Notes: a model not told the origin generated them from the letters alone. A DNA stretch of 64,000 nucleotides from Ornithinibacillus sp. 4-3 (GCF_040958695.1 NZ_CP162599.1:3196001-3260000); one strand, 5' to 3'. Counted from the stretch's first letter, positions 1 through 8,827 are shown. Program-made: numbers and translations.

Positions 1-12
1 GCTTGGCTTATT

Positions 13-429
13 ATGAAAAAAAATATTATCAGTAAATTTTCCATTGGCTTATTAGTTATCTTTATCCTTACAATCTTTGTAGGGATTATATTTCTAGCAT
101 TTATGGGGTTCTTCAAGTTAACAGATGTAATCTATGAATCTTATACATCATTATTTTTATTCGTTTTATTATTTATTGGGATTAGTCTTATTTTGGAAGG
201 CGTCTCCAAATTAGTCATTTGGGCTTCTACACCAAAAGTAGAAAGTAAGCTGTCTAGTTTTATCCGACGCATGGTGATTGACTCCTTTTGCACATGGTTA
301 GCGCTATACACTGCTGATGAATTTATGACGTCCATTCATGTTCCATTACATATAGAAATTATTATTAGTGTACTTCTCTTTTTATTAGAAGAAATTTTTG
401 ATGATCGATACAAAAAGAAGAAAAAGTAG
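13..429 (+). CDS. YrvL-like small membrane protein
   Basis: This 138-residue protein resembles the Bacillus YrvL regulatory-protein family in length and in its hydrophobic FLAFMGFFKL-type segment. YrvL is described as a membrane-associated regulatory protein, but I infer no specific function here. Hydrophobic segments lie near residues 9-35, 42-68 and 108-126, and the tail is very basic (KKKKK). The frame stays open to the left window edge and positions 1-12 contain no clear Shine-Dalgarno, so the true start could lie upstream. The stop is 11 nt before the next gene on the same strand, suggesting co-transcription. The family call rests on pattern recognition only. Confidence 0.5.
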   Translation: MKKNIISKFSIGLLVIFILTIFVGIIFLAFMGFFKLTDVIYESYTSLFLFVLLFIGISLILEGVSKLVIWASTPKVESKLSSFIRRMVIDSFCTWLALYTADEFMTSIHVPLHIEIIISVLLFLLEEIFDDRYKKKKK

Positions 430-440
430 GACGTGATCAT

Positions 441-1163
441 TTGTTTTTGAAAAAGATTACTTTATTACGTGACAAAGTTCCTTCTTATCAAAAATATCCT
501 TTTACCATTCCTTCCATTCATCATTTAGGGGAACTGAAAATAACAAAGCCAATTACTTTTTTTGTTGGAGAAAATGGTTCAGGGAAATCAACTTTACTTG
601 AAGCAATCGCAGATAAATGTGGCTTTCATACAGCAGGTGGCGGGCGTAATAACGTATATGAGGTGCATGAGGCAGATGCGGCACTTGGAGACTTTATCCG
701 ATTATCCTGGATGCCTAAAATAACAAATGGTTTTTTCCTCCGTGCAGAAACTTTTTATCATTTTGCTTCTTATCTAGATGAAATAGAAGGTGCTGATAGC
801 TTAAAGCATTATGGTGGAAAATCATTACATCATCAATCACATGGGGAATCTTTTCTCTCGTTATTCAAAAATCGCTTTGGCAAAAAGGCAATTTATTTAT
901 TAGATGAACCTGAGGCTGCTTTATCACCGCAGCGCCAGCTTACATTTTTAAGAATCCTTCATGACTTAACTAAAGAAAAGGATTGCCAATTCATCATTGC
1001 TACACATTCACCAATCTTACTAGGTTTTCCTGATGCAGCTTTAATTGAATTTACGGAAGAAGGATTAAAAGAGACATTATATCAAGACACTAGTCATTAT
1101 ATAATTACTAAATACTTCTTGGAAAATCGAACTCAATATTTAGCAGAAATATTAAAAGATTAG
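441..1163 (+). CDS. AAA family ATPase (ABC-type fold)
   Basis: This stand-alone ATP-binding protein has 240 residues. Walker A is GENGSGKST at residues 43-51, a signature-like QSHGES lies at 132-137, Walker B is IYLLDEPEAA around 151-160, and a switch-type histidine is in ATHSP near 187-191. This matches the short AAA/SMC-like 'AAA family ATPase' proteins common in Firmicutes, which are not transporter subunits. The start is a TTG only 11 nt after the upstream stop, with a weak AGTAGGA-like site, so the two genes are probably translated from one message. The substrate is unknown. It is the only P-loop ATPase in the window and does not resemble an Opp/Dpp transporter ATPase. Confidence 0.8.
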   Translation: MFLKKITLLRDKVPSYQKYPFTIPSIHHLGELKITKPITFFVGENGSGKSTLLEAIADKCGFHTAGGGRNNVYEVHEADAALGDFIRLSWMPKITNGFFLRAETFYHFASYLDEIEGADSLKHYGGKSLHHQSHGESFLSLFKNRFGKKAIYLLDEPEAALSPQRQLTFLRILHDLTKEKDCQFIIATHSPILLGFPDAALIEFTEEGLKETLYQDTSHYIITKYFLENRTQYLAEILKD

Positions 1164-1198
1164 AAGTAAGGAATTTATTGTTCCTCGCTTCTAATCTT
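1156..1198. terminator. Bidirectional terminator between the ATPase gene and argF
   Basis: Arms at 1156-1173 and 1181-1198 pair through AAGATTAGAAG/CTTCTAATCTT and AGGAA/TTCCT around a short internal mismatch. A CTTTT run follows on the plus strand. It sits between convergent genes and can serve both. Confidence 0.75.
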
Positions 1199-1204
1199 TT
1201 CCCT

Positions 1205-2164
1205 TTACATAATGGAAGCTAAAATTGCCTTTTGTGCATGTAATCTATTTTCTGCTTCATCAAACACTACAGAGTTTGGTCCATCAATTATTGCTGCCGT
1301 AACTTCTTCTTCACGGTGAGCTGGCAAGCAATGGAAGAAGGAATAATCATCTTTTGCATGAAGAACTAAGGCTTCATTCACCTGATAATCTGCAAAATCC
1401 TTTAAACGCTTCTCATTCTCGTCCTCCCAGCCCATACTCGTCCACACATCTGTATAAATCACATCTGCATCTTTACATGCTGCCACTACATCATGTGTTT
1501 GCTCAATTTTTGCTCCTGATTTCCCTGCTAGCTCCTGCGCTTTGGCAAAAATCGACTGATCTACTTCATAACCTTTTGGTGTTGTAATAACACAATCCAT
1601 TCCCATAATTGCACTTCCAATCATTAAGGAATGTGCCATATTATTCCCATCGCCAATATAGGTTAATTTCTTTCCTTCAAAGCTTCCCTTCTTCTCATAA
1701 ATAGTCATTAAATCAGCAAGCACTTGGCATGGATGATATTCATTTGTTAATCCATTAATAACTGGAACTGTTGCATTCTCTGCTAGCTCTTCGATAATAG
1801 AATGTGCAAACGTACGAACCATCATGCCATCCACATAACGAGAAAGAACCTTTGCCGTATCTGCAATTGTTTCTCCTCTACCCATCTGCAGATCATCTTT
1901 ACTTAAAAATAATGCATGCCCCCCAAGCTGAAACATTCCGGCTTCAAAAGATACACGCGTTCTTGTAGAAGATTTCTCAAAAATCATCCCTAATGTTTTT
2001 CCTTCTAATAAACGATGGGGAATGCCGAGCTTTTGCTTTTCCTTTAAATCAATTGCTAACTCAATAAGATACATTAACTCTTCTTTTGAGTAATCCGCTA
2101 ATGTTAAAAAATCATTTCCTTGTAAATCGTATAATTTCATTTTCAGTTGCTTTACAGTTGTCAA
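1205..2164 (-). CDS. argF: Ornithine carbamoyltransferase
   Basis: The enzyme condenses carbamoyl phosphate and L-ornithine to citrulline, or runs in reverse in the arginine deiminase route. The carbamoyl-phosphate loop is SSTRTR at residues 65-70, HPCQ is at 144-147, the ornithine-binding TDVWTSMG at 238-245 and FHCLPAHR at 277-284. All are intact, and SMG distinguishes it from aspartate transcarbamylase. I choose the TTG at 2164 because GGGAAGTGA lies at proper spacing upstream, giving 319 residues, the usual family length. Longer starts add an atypical N-terminus. The gene stands alone, without other arg or arc genes, and an ARG-box-like dyad lies about 45 nt upstream. Confidence 0.93.
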   Translation of the reverse strand: MTTVKQLKMKLYDLQGNDFLTLADYSKEELMYLIELAIDLKEKQKLGIPHRLLEGKTLGMIFEKSSTRTRVSFEAGMFQLGGHALFLSKDDLQMGRGETIADTAKVLSRYVDGMMVRTFAHSIIEELAENATVPVINGLTNEYHPCQVLADLMTIYEKKGSFEGKKLTYIGDGNNMAHSLMIGSAIMGMDCVITTPKGYEVDQSIFAKAQELAGKSGAKIEQTHDVVAACKDADVIYTDVWTSMGWEDENEKRLKDFADYQVNEALVLHAKDDYSFFHCLPAHREEEVTAAIIDGPNSVVFDEAENRLHAQKAILASIM

Positions 2165-2207
2165 AAAATCACTTCCCTTTTTTATTTTTATACAATTTTC
2201 ATTATGT

Positions 2208-2227
2208 TTATGCATTATTATGCAAAT
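2208..2227. promoter_or_regulatory. Candidate ARG box upstream of argF
   Basis: TTATGCATTATTATGCAAAT contains an 18-bp dyad that fits the ArgR/AhrC consensus TNTGAATWWWWATTCANW at all but the two symmetrical A/T-to-C/G positions. It lies about 45 nt upstream of the chosen argF start, which suits arginine-responsive control. Binding is inferred. Confidence 0.45.
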
Positions 2228-2745
2228 TAGTGTTAGGTTTATTCCATCTTATTTTGATTATTCACATGAATTATTTTGAATAAATTAATGATATTTTTCT
2301 ATTATATAGTGCATAAAAATAAAATCAAGGGTATATTTATAATTTTTTAAATTATTTCATCTGTTTTATCACTTATTTATGTAGTATAAATATACAAAAC
2401 CTATTTCAGCATTTATTTTCTGGAAAGAAAAATATCCATTAGCTGAATTAATCAGCCAATGGATATTTAATCATAAATTATTCATTATAAATGGGTATTC
2501 GCATACGACAAAAAAACCGTCAGCTTAGAACATCTGGTTTAACTTTTAGTCACTTTTTAAATACAAAGCTTGATAACAGACCAAAAAAGCTGGGCAATCA
2601 AAGTCTAAAAAAAGTAATTATTGCCCGATATCATTGCCTCTACTTATATTGTATTATAAATTCGAAATAATTTATAGACTTATATATTTATAATTCCTGC
2701 ACTATAATTTTATACATAAATTTAAGAATATGGGGAGAGATCAGT
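2228..2745. other. Gene-poor interval between argF and arr
   Basis: No convincing gene is seen. An imperfect hairpin lies at 2430-2468 (arms AAATATCCATTAGCTGA and TCAGCCAATGGATATTT), with a T-rich stretch on its minus-strand 3' side. A 59-codon plus-strand frame at 2491-2670 lacks a ribosome site; its peptide contains KLDNRPKKLG, weakly reminiscent of the C-terminal part of IS30-type transposases, so it may be a transposase scrap. A TATAAT at 2703-2708 may be the arr -10 box, but no good -35 accompanies it. Confidence 0.4.
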
Positions 2746-3162
2746 ATGAATGAAAAAAAAGAGCTCTTAGATAGCGGCCCGTTTTTCCATGGTACTAAAG
2801 CAGAACTAAAAATTGGAGACTTATTAGAATCACAACACTTGTCTAATTACCAAGATAAAAAAGCTAACTATATATATTTTACTGCAACATTAGATGCTGC
2901 TAAATGGGGTGCTGAATTAGCAAAAGCTAATTCAAAAGAAAGAATTTATATTGTAGAACCATTAGGTGATTTTGAAAATGATCCAAACTTAACTGACAAA
3001 AGATTTCCTGGAAATCCCACACGTTCTTATAGATCTAAATCTCCTTTGAAAATTGTTGCTGAATTGAGTTCATGGGAAAGGCATTCTGACGAAGCAATAA
3101 ATCATATGCTTACCTCTTTAAAAAAGTTACGTGAACAAGGTAAAGCTGTAATATACGATTAA
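2746..3162 (+). CDS. arr: Rifamycin ADP-ribosyltransferase (Arr family)
   Basis: Arr enzymes inactivate rifamycins by transferring ADP-ribose from NAD+ to the ansa-chain hydroxyl. The 138-residue length is the family size. The FFHGTKAELKIGDLL motif near residues 13-27, YIYFTATLDAA near 42-52, RIYIVEPLGDFENDPN near 66-81 and RFPGNPTRSYRS at 86-97 are all characteristic. GGGGAGAGATCAGT precedes the ATG at good spacing. It is a single-gene unit with its own terminator. The chromosomal-looking context has no intact insertion sequence or integron, and base composition resembles its neighbours, so it is likely an intrinsic gene. Confidence 0.92.
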   Translation: MNEKKELLDSGPFFHGTKAELKIGDLLESQHLSNYQDKKANYIYFTATLDAAKWGAELAKANSKERIYIVEPLGDFENDPNLTDKRFPGNPTRSYRSKSPLKIVAELSSWERHSDEAINHMLTSLKKLREQGKAVIYD

Positions 3163-3190
3163 TTCTTAAAAGCTATAACGTCATGATTTG

Positions 3191-3235
3191 AGAAAACGAA
3201 AATCAATTATAAAGACAAACTGATTTTCGTTTTCC
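3191..3235 (+). terminator. Terminator of arr
   Basis: GAAAACGAAAATCA pairs with TGATTTTCGTTTTC around a 15-nt loop. The A/T-rich ends provide U-runs in either direction. Confidence 0.6.
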
Positions 3236-3360
3236 TTACTAAAGTTTACCTAAGAGGTAAAGCTTCACATCTTTTTTACAAGCAACGCTATTTTATTTTA
3301 AATTGACATTTGGTGAGATTCATAGAAGTTCTTCTTATCCTGTTATTTCATAAATCTCTT

Positions 3361-4935
3361 TTACAATGTATGTGTTTCTCCTAAATAGCGATATATTGGT
3401 ACCTCTTCCCCAGCTTCAACATGGAAGTAATTTTTACTAACAAAGCTGTATGATGATTCTGGCTCTAATGCTAATGCAATTAAGCTCCCTGCTCGCTGTG
3501 CACAGCTAATAACATAGCTTCCTTTCGGGAATCTTACCTCACGTTCAACTATTTCTGTTTCGATATTTAATTGCTCACATTTCCCACTAATTTTATGGAC
3601 ATCATAGCATTCTACAGTTAAAACCTCTTCTTCAACAAGACGATCTACTACCACACCTTGCATCACTAACCTTTCAATAAGCCATTGATAGGCAGGCGGC
3701 AAAAGATAAGCATTAGGTAATTTCCGTTCTAAAGTTGGAACAGCTTCTGTTTCATCATAGTAGGTTACTGGGATCTCTATGACATCACCTGTTGCAATAT
3801 CTACCGCTTCTACTGTAAGTCCTTCCATTTCTTGTGCTTCACTTTGCAATACAATAGAACGATTTTCTTCTCCATGTGCCGCTTGATCCACCAGTTCTAG
3901 CTTCGCTTCTGCTATTAATGTTTTGATTTCAGCTGCATATTTCTTAGTTGTACGTAAAATACTTGTATGTGTAATGACCTGGCTGGTAACACGACGTAAA
4001 AAGTTTTCACGACCAATGCTAATTCCAAGTGATTCTGTTAGGAAACAAAAGCTTGGTTTCAGAGCAAACGCGTTACGCCCTATCCCTATATCTCCACCAC
4101 CTTCATGAACAACGACCTCGTTATTCTCTGTATGACTAACCGTGAAATAAGTACCATTGGAAATGCCTTCTGCATCTAAAGCGCTAAACACATCCGGTAA
4201 GAACCATTCATCAGATTTCAAACGAATTTCAGCTGGAATATTTAAATTTTTCCCTGATAAAATAAGTAAATCATGATATTTTAAAGCCCCTTCTTTTCCT
4301 ACATGAGGGTAAGCAATATCCGCATCATATTCATGGGCATCAATTACTACTTCTGCTTCAAAACGATTATACGCTTGATGTAGTGCCTGTAATTCTGGCA
4401 TTTCAAGCTGAACATGATCACGATTACCATTAATTCGCAAAGGCGATTTCTGTTCATGGTAGAACACACTATCTGGATTAATTCGAGGCACGACAACTAC
4501 ATTGACATAAGGTAATATTTCCTCACCTAATGCTTCCTTAGCCAGTTGATGAATAATAACAAGAGCTGATTCCCCTGAAGCCGGTTCGTGTCCATGTACA
4601 TTCGCCTGTAACCAAACTGTTGGCTTGTCCTTCATTTCCTCTTCATCTTTATTTGTCGTAAAGATAACCATTGGAATTTCTCGACCTTCTAGTGAATTTC
4701 CAATAATTTCAAGCTGCATATGCTCTGTATCTGCTGATAGTTCATATAAAAATTTCATCAGCTCTTCTTGTGTAGTAAAATGACCTTCCTCACGAGTGAA
4801 GGCTGGTGTTGGATAAGTAATATTTAATTTTGGAAAACGCGCTTTTACTTGCTGAGGTAAAGTATACGATTGGTAAAAGTATGGTGAAAAGTTCTTATTT
4901 AATTGTCCTGCTGCGTGAATATTTTTCTTAGACAT
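3361..4935 (-). CDS. M14 family zinc carboxypeptidase-like peptidase
   Basis: Zinc metallopeptidase of the M14 (carboxypeptidase A) clan, 524 residues. The HxxE zinc motif is H114-G-H-E117 in NVHGHEPASGE, the substrate-carboxylate-binding NGNRDH is near 169-174, the third zinc ligand is H201 in DAHEYD, and the catalytic Glu is E301 in FLTESLG. The set needed for catalysis is therefore complete. There is no signal peptide, which implies a cytoplasmic enzyme, unlike secreted M14 members. About 190 residues follow the catalytic domain and contain no motif I recognise. GAGGAGG precedes the ATG. The upstream gene on the same strand ends 35 nt away, so the two probably form an operon. The substrate is likely a peptide or N-acyl amino acid, by family inference. 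Confidence 0.85.
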   Translation of the reverse strand: MSKKNIHAAGQLNKNFSPYFYQSYTLPQQVKARFPKLNITYPTPAFTREEGHFTTQEELMKFLYELSADTEHMQLEIIGNSLEGREIPMVIFTTNKDEEEMKDKPTVWLQANVHGHEPASGESALVIIHQLAKEALGEEILPYVNVVVVPRINPDSVFYHEQKSPLRINGNRDHVQLEMPELQALHQAYNRFEAEVVIDAHEYDADIAYPHVGKEGALKYHDLLILSGKNLNIPAEIRLKSDEWFLPDVFSALDAEGISNGTYFTVSHTENNEVVVHEGGGDIGIGRNAFALKPSFCFLTESLGISIGRENFLRRVTSQVITHTSILRTTKKYAAEIKTLIAEAKLELVDQAAHGEENRSIVLQSEAQEMEGLTVEAVDIATGDVIEIPVTYYDETEAVPTLERKLPNAYLLPPAYQWLIERLVMQGVVVDRLVEEEVLTVECYDVHKISGKCEQLNIETEIVEREVRFPKGSYVISCAQRAGSLIALALEPESSYSFVSKNYFHVEAGEEVPIYRYLGETHTL

Positions 4936-4970
4936 ATATAGTTTCCTCCTCAGATATCATTCTAAATTAT

Positions 4971-5729
4971 TTATTCTTCTTTCTTTTTCTCTATGGATAA
5001 TTCCTGCTTAGCCTGTTCTATCGTAGAGTTGATGAATTCCAGCGCTGAATACTTATGCTTAACATCCGGTTTCATGATAACTGGAGGTGAATCAAGAAAG
5101 CGGAGAGAAATTGTTGTTCGTGTGCTCTGTTCTTCCTTGCTAACTGCTTCTGATATAGAAGTCTTATCCAGCGGAATAAGAATAGACAGCCATTCAACCC
5201 TGCCTTGTTTATCACATTTTAATTCACAGGTAAGCGTTTTTGTAGATAATCCAACAACATTGTCCTCTAAGGCCTGTGTTGCTTGAATACATGTAGAGGC
5301 TGGTTGCTTGGCAATATATTGCTCCATATTAATTGATAATCGGAAATAAGCGGGTTCCAGGACTGTTGCTTGTTCTATTCCTTGTAACCAGAATAAAGGC
5401 GCTAAGTGAGAAGCATCCCAGCCTGAACTCCCTGTTTCAAAAGCTGTCCATTGTTTATCTTGATTATCCACTTCCATCAGATGATAGATAACACCTTGGT
5501 GAAAAAGCGAAAGAATTTCATTAGTACCTATTTGTTCTTTTCCATCTATTTCGGCATCAGAAAATTCAAATGTATCTTTACTCGTATATGATATATTTTG
5601 AAAATCAACAGCTCCATAACTTCGACTAAGTACACCTTCTGCTTTTGTTTCCACTTTAAAAAGTGCGCCTGGCTGGTTCAAGGTCAGGTTAATTGATTCA
5701 CGTATTTTCATTAAATCCACTTCAGACAT
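4971..5729 (-). CDS. Unrecognised 252-residue cytoplasmic protein
   Basis: I do not recognise this protein. It has no signal peptide or membrane segment. Alternating short polar/hydrophobic stretches (for example FKVETKAEGVLSRS and RVEWLSILIPL) suggest a beta-rich fold, loosely like lipoprotein-carrier or LppX-type proteins that lack an export signal. The C-terminus is strongly charged (IEKKKEE). The start is well supported by AGGAGATGTAAGTA before the ATG. It lies 35 nt upstream of the M14 peptidase gene on the same strand, so a role linked to that peptidase is plausible. It is divergent from the tetR gene across about 300 nt. Confidence 0.6.
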   Translation of the reverse strand: MSEVDLMKIRESINLTLNQPGALFKVETKAEGVLSRSYGAVDFQNISYTSKDTFEFSDAEIDGKEQIGTNEILSLFHQGVIYHLMEVDNQDKQWTAFETGSSGWDASHLAPLFWLQGIEQATVLEPAYFRLSINMEQYIAKQPASTCIQATQALEDNVVGLSTKTLTCELKCDKQGRVEWLSILIPLDKTSISEAVSKEEQSTRTTISLRFLDSPPVIMKPDVKHKYSALEFINSTIEQAKQELSIEKKKEE

Positions 5730-5950
5730 TACTTACATCTCCTGTCCTTTTAGCAAATTCTTTCATAAGCTTTTCATATATTTTTATACTCATCATCACT
5801 ACATTTTTCTTTCTGTTTATGTAAAAATTCCGACTCTTAGACTTATTCCCTTAATCAAACTCTAGCTTTATAGATAATACAGGGCCATTCTTAAATACTA
5901 TATTCATATTATAGCATTATTACATATAATACTAAATTTCATGAAATCCA

Positions 5951-5979
5951 TTGCAATTACTAACCAATGGTTATATACT
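5951..5979 (+). promoter_or_regulatory. Sigma-A promoter of the tetR gene
   Basis: TTGCAA at 5951-5956 and TATACT at 5974-5979 are separated by 17 nt. The -10 box overlaps the first operator copy. Nothing else recognisable lies in the interval between the divergent genes (5730-6035) apart from the operator. Confidence 0.6.
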
Positions 5980-6001
5980 ATGAATATAACCATTGGTTAG
6001 T
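5959..6001. promoter_or_regulatory. Twin palindromic operator of the TetR regulator
   Basis: Two 13-mers, TAACCAATGGTTA (5961-5973) and TAACCATTGGTTA (5987-5999), are each perfect palindromes around a central base. They also sit in inverted orientation to each other, forming 18-nt arms (5959-5976 and 5984-6001). They cover the -10 region of the tetR promoter, as expected for TetR-family autorepression. Confidence 0.75.
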
Positions 6002-6035
6002 ACAAATTTTAAATATATTAAGAGGAGCTTTTTTA

Positions 6036-6683
6036 ATGGTGATCAAGAAAGAGCAACGTGCTCAAGAAACAAAAAATTTGATTTTAAAGGCAGCTGGCAA
6101 GCTTTTTTCGATAAAAGGGTATGATGCTGTAACGATGAGAGAAATTGCAAAAGAAGCCGGCTGTTCTCATACAACCATTTATTTATATTTCAAAGATAAA
6201 GAAGCTCTATTACATCAACTGGCAATGCCTACCTTGCAAAAGCTGTATACACAGCTAAGTGCGCTCTTAAAATCCGAGGAAGCAACCTCCCTAGATAAAC
6301 TTAAAAATATTAGTCATGTATATATCATCTTTGGTTTAGAAAATCAAAACATGTATTCTGTTTTAATTAACGCCAAGTCGTCAAAGGTAGATGAAGCACA
6401 GCCAGAATTGGAAATAAATAAACTTCGAATTAAGTTGTTTGAAATGTTAATGGAAGCATTACAACATTGTCTATCTATTCCAAAAGGAGAACAATTACTA
6501 ACTTACACACGGATTTTTTATTATCACTTAAACGGGATATTAACTACCTATTCCTATATGCATGAGTCCTTAGACACTTTGCTAGATAGGCTAACACCAA
6601 CCTTTGATCTTTCTATAGAAATATTAATTGCGGGATTTAGAAAAAATACCGAAGAAAGAAGCGAATACAATGAAAGCAACTAG
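6036..6683 (+). CDS. TetR/AcrR family transcriptional regulator
   Basis: The N-terminal DNA-binding domain contains the helix-turn-helix TMREIAKEAGCSHTTIYLYF at residues 33-52, typical of TetR repressors. The remaining roughly 155 residues form the variable ligand-binding domain. I choose the ATG at 6036 because AAGAGGAGC lies just upstream; the earlier in-frame ATG at 5967 lies inside the operator and would add an atypical N-terminus. The gene overlaps the MBL hydrolase start by 14 nt, so the repressor and hydrolase are translationally coupled. The twin palindrome upstream strongly suggests autoregulation. The ligand is unknown. Confidence 0.88.
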   Translation: MVIKKEQRAQETKNLILKAAGKLFSIKGYDAVTMREIAKEAGCSHTTIYLYFKDKEALLHQLAMPTLQKLYTQLSALLKSEEATSLDKLKNISHVYIIFGLENQNMYSVLINAKSSKVDEAQPELEINKLRIKLFEMLMEALQHCLSIPKGEQLLTYTRIFYYHLNGILTTYSYMHESLDTLLDRLTPTFDLSIEILIAGFRKNTEERSEYNESN

Positions 6684-7329
6684 GATTTCAGAACATATTT
6701 GGAGCTTAAAAATCTGGCTTCTTATTCCTATACATGTATGGATTATAGTTGATAAAGATGGAGTTACGCTCATTGATGCAGGAATTTCAACGATGGCAAA
6801 ACCGATTATGAATTTTATTAGAAAGCTCGATGCTGGTCCATTGCAAAGCATTTTATTAACTCATGGTCATTCTGATCATACAGGCTCTATCAATAAATTA
6901 TTATCCAAAACAAAAGTTCCTGTTTATGCACATCAAAAAGAAATTCCTTACATGGCAGGTAATCTTCCTTATCCAAGAAGGAAAAAGGCAGTTAAAACTG
7001 TAGCAAAAGATGTTGTTCAACCATTAGGAACGAATACAGATGGAAGTCTAAAACAAATTGCTGGCCTTACTCCTTATCTCACACCAGGCCATTCTCCAGG
7101 ACATGTTGCTTATTATCATGAGCTAGATCAAGTATTACTTGCAGGTGATCTTTTTACTTCTAAAAAAGGAAAACTGCGAAAGCCTATGGCCATGTTCACT
7201 GCAGATATGGATGAAGCAATAAGAAGCAGTGCTATTGTAGAACAGCTAAATCCAATAATGCTCGAGGTTTGTCATGGAAATACTGTTTATGATCCAGCAA
7301 GTCAAATGAAGGCATATTTAAGTTCGTAG
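6670..7329 (+). CDS. MBL-fold metallohydrolase
   Basis: Metallo-beta-lactamase-fold hydrolase of 219 residues. The metal site is THGHSDH at residues 64-70, with H145 in PGHSPGH, D160 in LLAGDLF and H202 in CHGN. The site is complete for a dinuclear hydrolase of the YflN/glyoxalase-II-like group; no particular substrate can be deduced. I prefer the ATG at 6670 to the upstream TTG at 6628 because the N-terminus then begins at the usual family position, although the ribosome site is only a purine-rich GAAGAAAGAAG. It is co-transcribed with the overlapping tetR gene and is presumably that regulator's target. Confidence 0.82.
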   Translation: MKATRISEHIWSLKIWLLIPIHVWIIVDKDGVTLIDAGISTMAKPIMNFIRKLDAGPLQSILLTHGHSDHTGSINKLLSKTKVPVYAHQKEIPYMAGNLPYPRRKKAVKTVAKDVVQPLGTNTDGSLKQIAGLTPYLTPGHSPGHVAYYHELDQVLLAGDLFTSKKGKLRKPMAMFTADMDEAIRSSAIVEQLNPIMLEVCHGNTVYDPASQMKAYLSS

Positions 7330-7337
7330 CATAAAAA

Positions 7338-7375
7338 AACTCCAATAAGATAGCTATGGCTATCTTATTGGAGTT
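7338..7375. terminator. Bidirectional terminator after the MBL hydrolase gene
   Basis: A perfect 17-bp stem (arms 7338-7354 and 7359-7375) closes a TATG loop. The minus-strand reading has a TTTTTTT run directly after it, so it also terminates the convergent aminotransferase gene. Confidence 0.85.
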
Positions 7376-7387
7376 AAATATATTTCT

Positions 7388-8731
7388 TTAGATTTGTGCA
7401 AATGCTTCTTTAACAACTTTAACGACGAAATCAATTTCTTCTTCATTAATATTTAATGGCGGAGAAAGGGCAAAAATATTATTGAATCCATCTACGGTAT
7501 CCATATTACTTCCTACAAGCACACCATTTTCCTTACAATAACCAACTACTTTTGCAAGCTTATCAACTTTTGCTGGTTCTTTTGTTTCTTTATCCTCTAC
7601 TAGCTCGATACCAACTAATAATCCTTTTCCACGAATATGTCCTACATGTGGATGATTATTTAAGTCTGCTAGTTTTTCTAAAAGTTTCTCTCCCATTTCC
7701 TTAGAGCGATCAATTAAGCCTTCTTCTTCATAAATTTCTAAGTTTCTAAGTGCCAGGGCACACGCAGCAGCATTTCCTCCAAATGTATTTACATGACGGA
7801 AATGGTCATAGTTTTCCGTTCCTTGGAATGCTTCATAAATTTCACGACGAACCGCAGTAACAGATAATGGTAGATAACCACTTGTAATTCCTTTTGCCAT
7901 TGTTACAATATCAGGCTGTACCCCATAATTTTGGAATCCAAATTTCTTTCCAGTTCTACCAAATCCACAAATTACTTCATCCGCAATTAACAATGCGCCA
8001 TGCTTTTCGCAAATTTCCTTCACGCGTGGCATATAGCTTTCATGTGGAACAATAACTCCTCCACCTGTAATAATCGGCTCCATAATCACTGCCGCAACTG
8101 TTTCAGATAGCTCATAATTCATCACACGATCAATCTCATCAGCAGTAGCTATACTTTGCTCCTCTAACGTTCCTTGATACGGGCTACGATAAATATCAGG
8201 TGGTGTTACATGTAAAAATCCAGGTGCAAGTGGTTCATATTGAATTTTACGCTGTGCTTGACCAGTTGCAGCTAGTGCCCCCATTGTATTCCCATGATAA
8301 GCACGGTAACGAGCAATAAACTTATGGCGTCCAGGCTCTCCACGGTGTGCATGATATTGACGAGCAAGCTTGAAAGCTACCTCATTTGCTTCAGATCCAC
8401 TGTTTGAATAGAACAGCACATAATCATCTTCTAGCCATTCATTCAACTTTTCGCCAAGCTTAATTGCTGGGATATTAGACTGTGTCATTGGATAATATGG
8501 CATTGTTTTTAATTGTTCATAAGCAGCCTCTGCTAGCTCATCACGACCATAACCTGCGTTCACACACCATAACCCAGCCATTGCATCTAAATATTTTTTA
8601 CCAGTAACATCTGTTAACCAAACGCCATCCGCTTTCTCCACCACGATAGATGATCCGTCTGGGTTATAGCGACGCATCGCATGCCATATATATTTTTTAT
8701 CTTTCTCCAATATGTCTTTATGATCTCCCAT
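7388..8731 (-). CDS. Class III omega-amino acid:pyruvate aminotransferase
   Basis: PLP-dependent class III transaminase of 447 residues. The cofactor-binding DEV is at residues 251-253 in LLIADEVICGFGRTG, and the PLP lysine is K280 in TMAKGITSGYLPLS. The SGSEAN phosphate-binding segment is near 111-116. The N-terminus (LWCVNAGYGRDELAEA) is typical of beta-alanine/omega-amino acid:pyruvate transaminases. AAAGGGGCGAG precedes the ATG. It lies 96 nt downstream of the semialdehyde dehydrogenase gene on the same strand. The pair fits the route beta-alanine or a related beta-amino acid to malonate or methylmalonate semialdehyde and then acetyl- or propionyl-CoA. Substrate assignment comes from family and context. 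Confidence 0.87.
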   Translation of the reverse strand: MGDHKDILEKDKKYIWHAMRRYNPDGSSIVVEKADGVWLTDVTGKKYLDAMAGLWCVNAGYGRDELAEAAYEQLKTMPYYPMTQSNIPAIKLGEKLNEWLEDDYVLFYSNSGSEANEVAFKLARQYHAHRGEPGRHKFIARYRAYHGNTMGALAATGQAQRKIQYEPLAPGFLHVTPPDIYRSPYQGTLEEQSIATADEIDRVMNYELSETVAAVIMEPIITGGGVIVPHESYMPRVKEICEKHGALLIADEVICGFGRTGKKFGFQNYGVQPDIVTMAKGITSGYLPLSVTAVRREIYEAFQGTENYDHFRHVNTFGGNAAACALALRNLEIYEEEGLIDRSKEMGEKLLEKLADLNNHPHVGHIRGKGLLVGIELVEDKETKEPAKVDKLAKVVGYCKENGVLVGSNMDTVDGFNNIFALSPPLNINEEEIDFVVKVVKEAFAQI

Positions 8732-8827
8732 TTTTCTCGCCCCTTTAACTTTTTTGAATATTTATAAAGTAAAATTTGCGGAAAAGAGAGGAGAGACCCG
8801 TTTAAAGTCCTCTCCCTCTTTCCTGTA

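Noticed and set aside
2491..2670. 59-codon frame with a transposase-like KLDNRPKKLG stretch
   Set aside because: No ribosome site and only about ten residues resemble an IS30-type transposase; too weak to call an insertion sequence.
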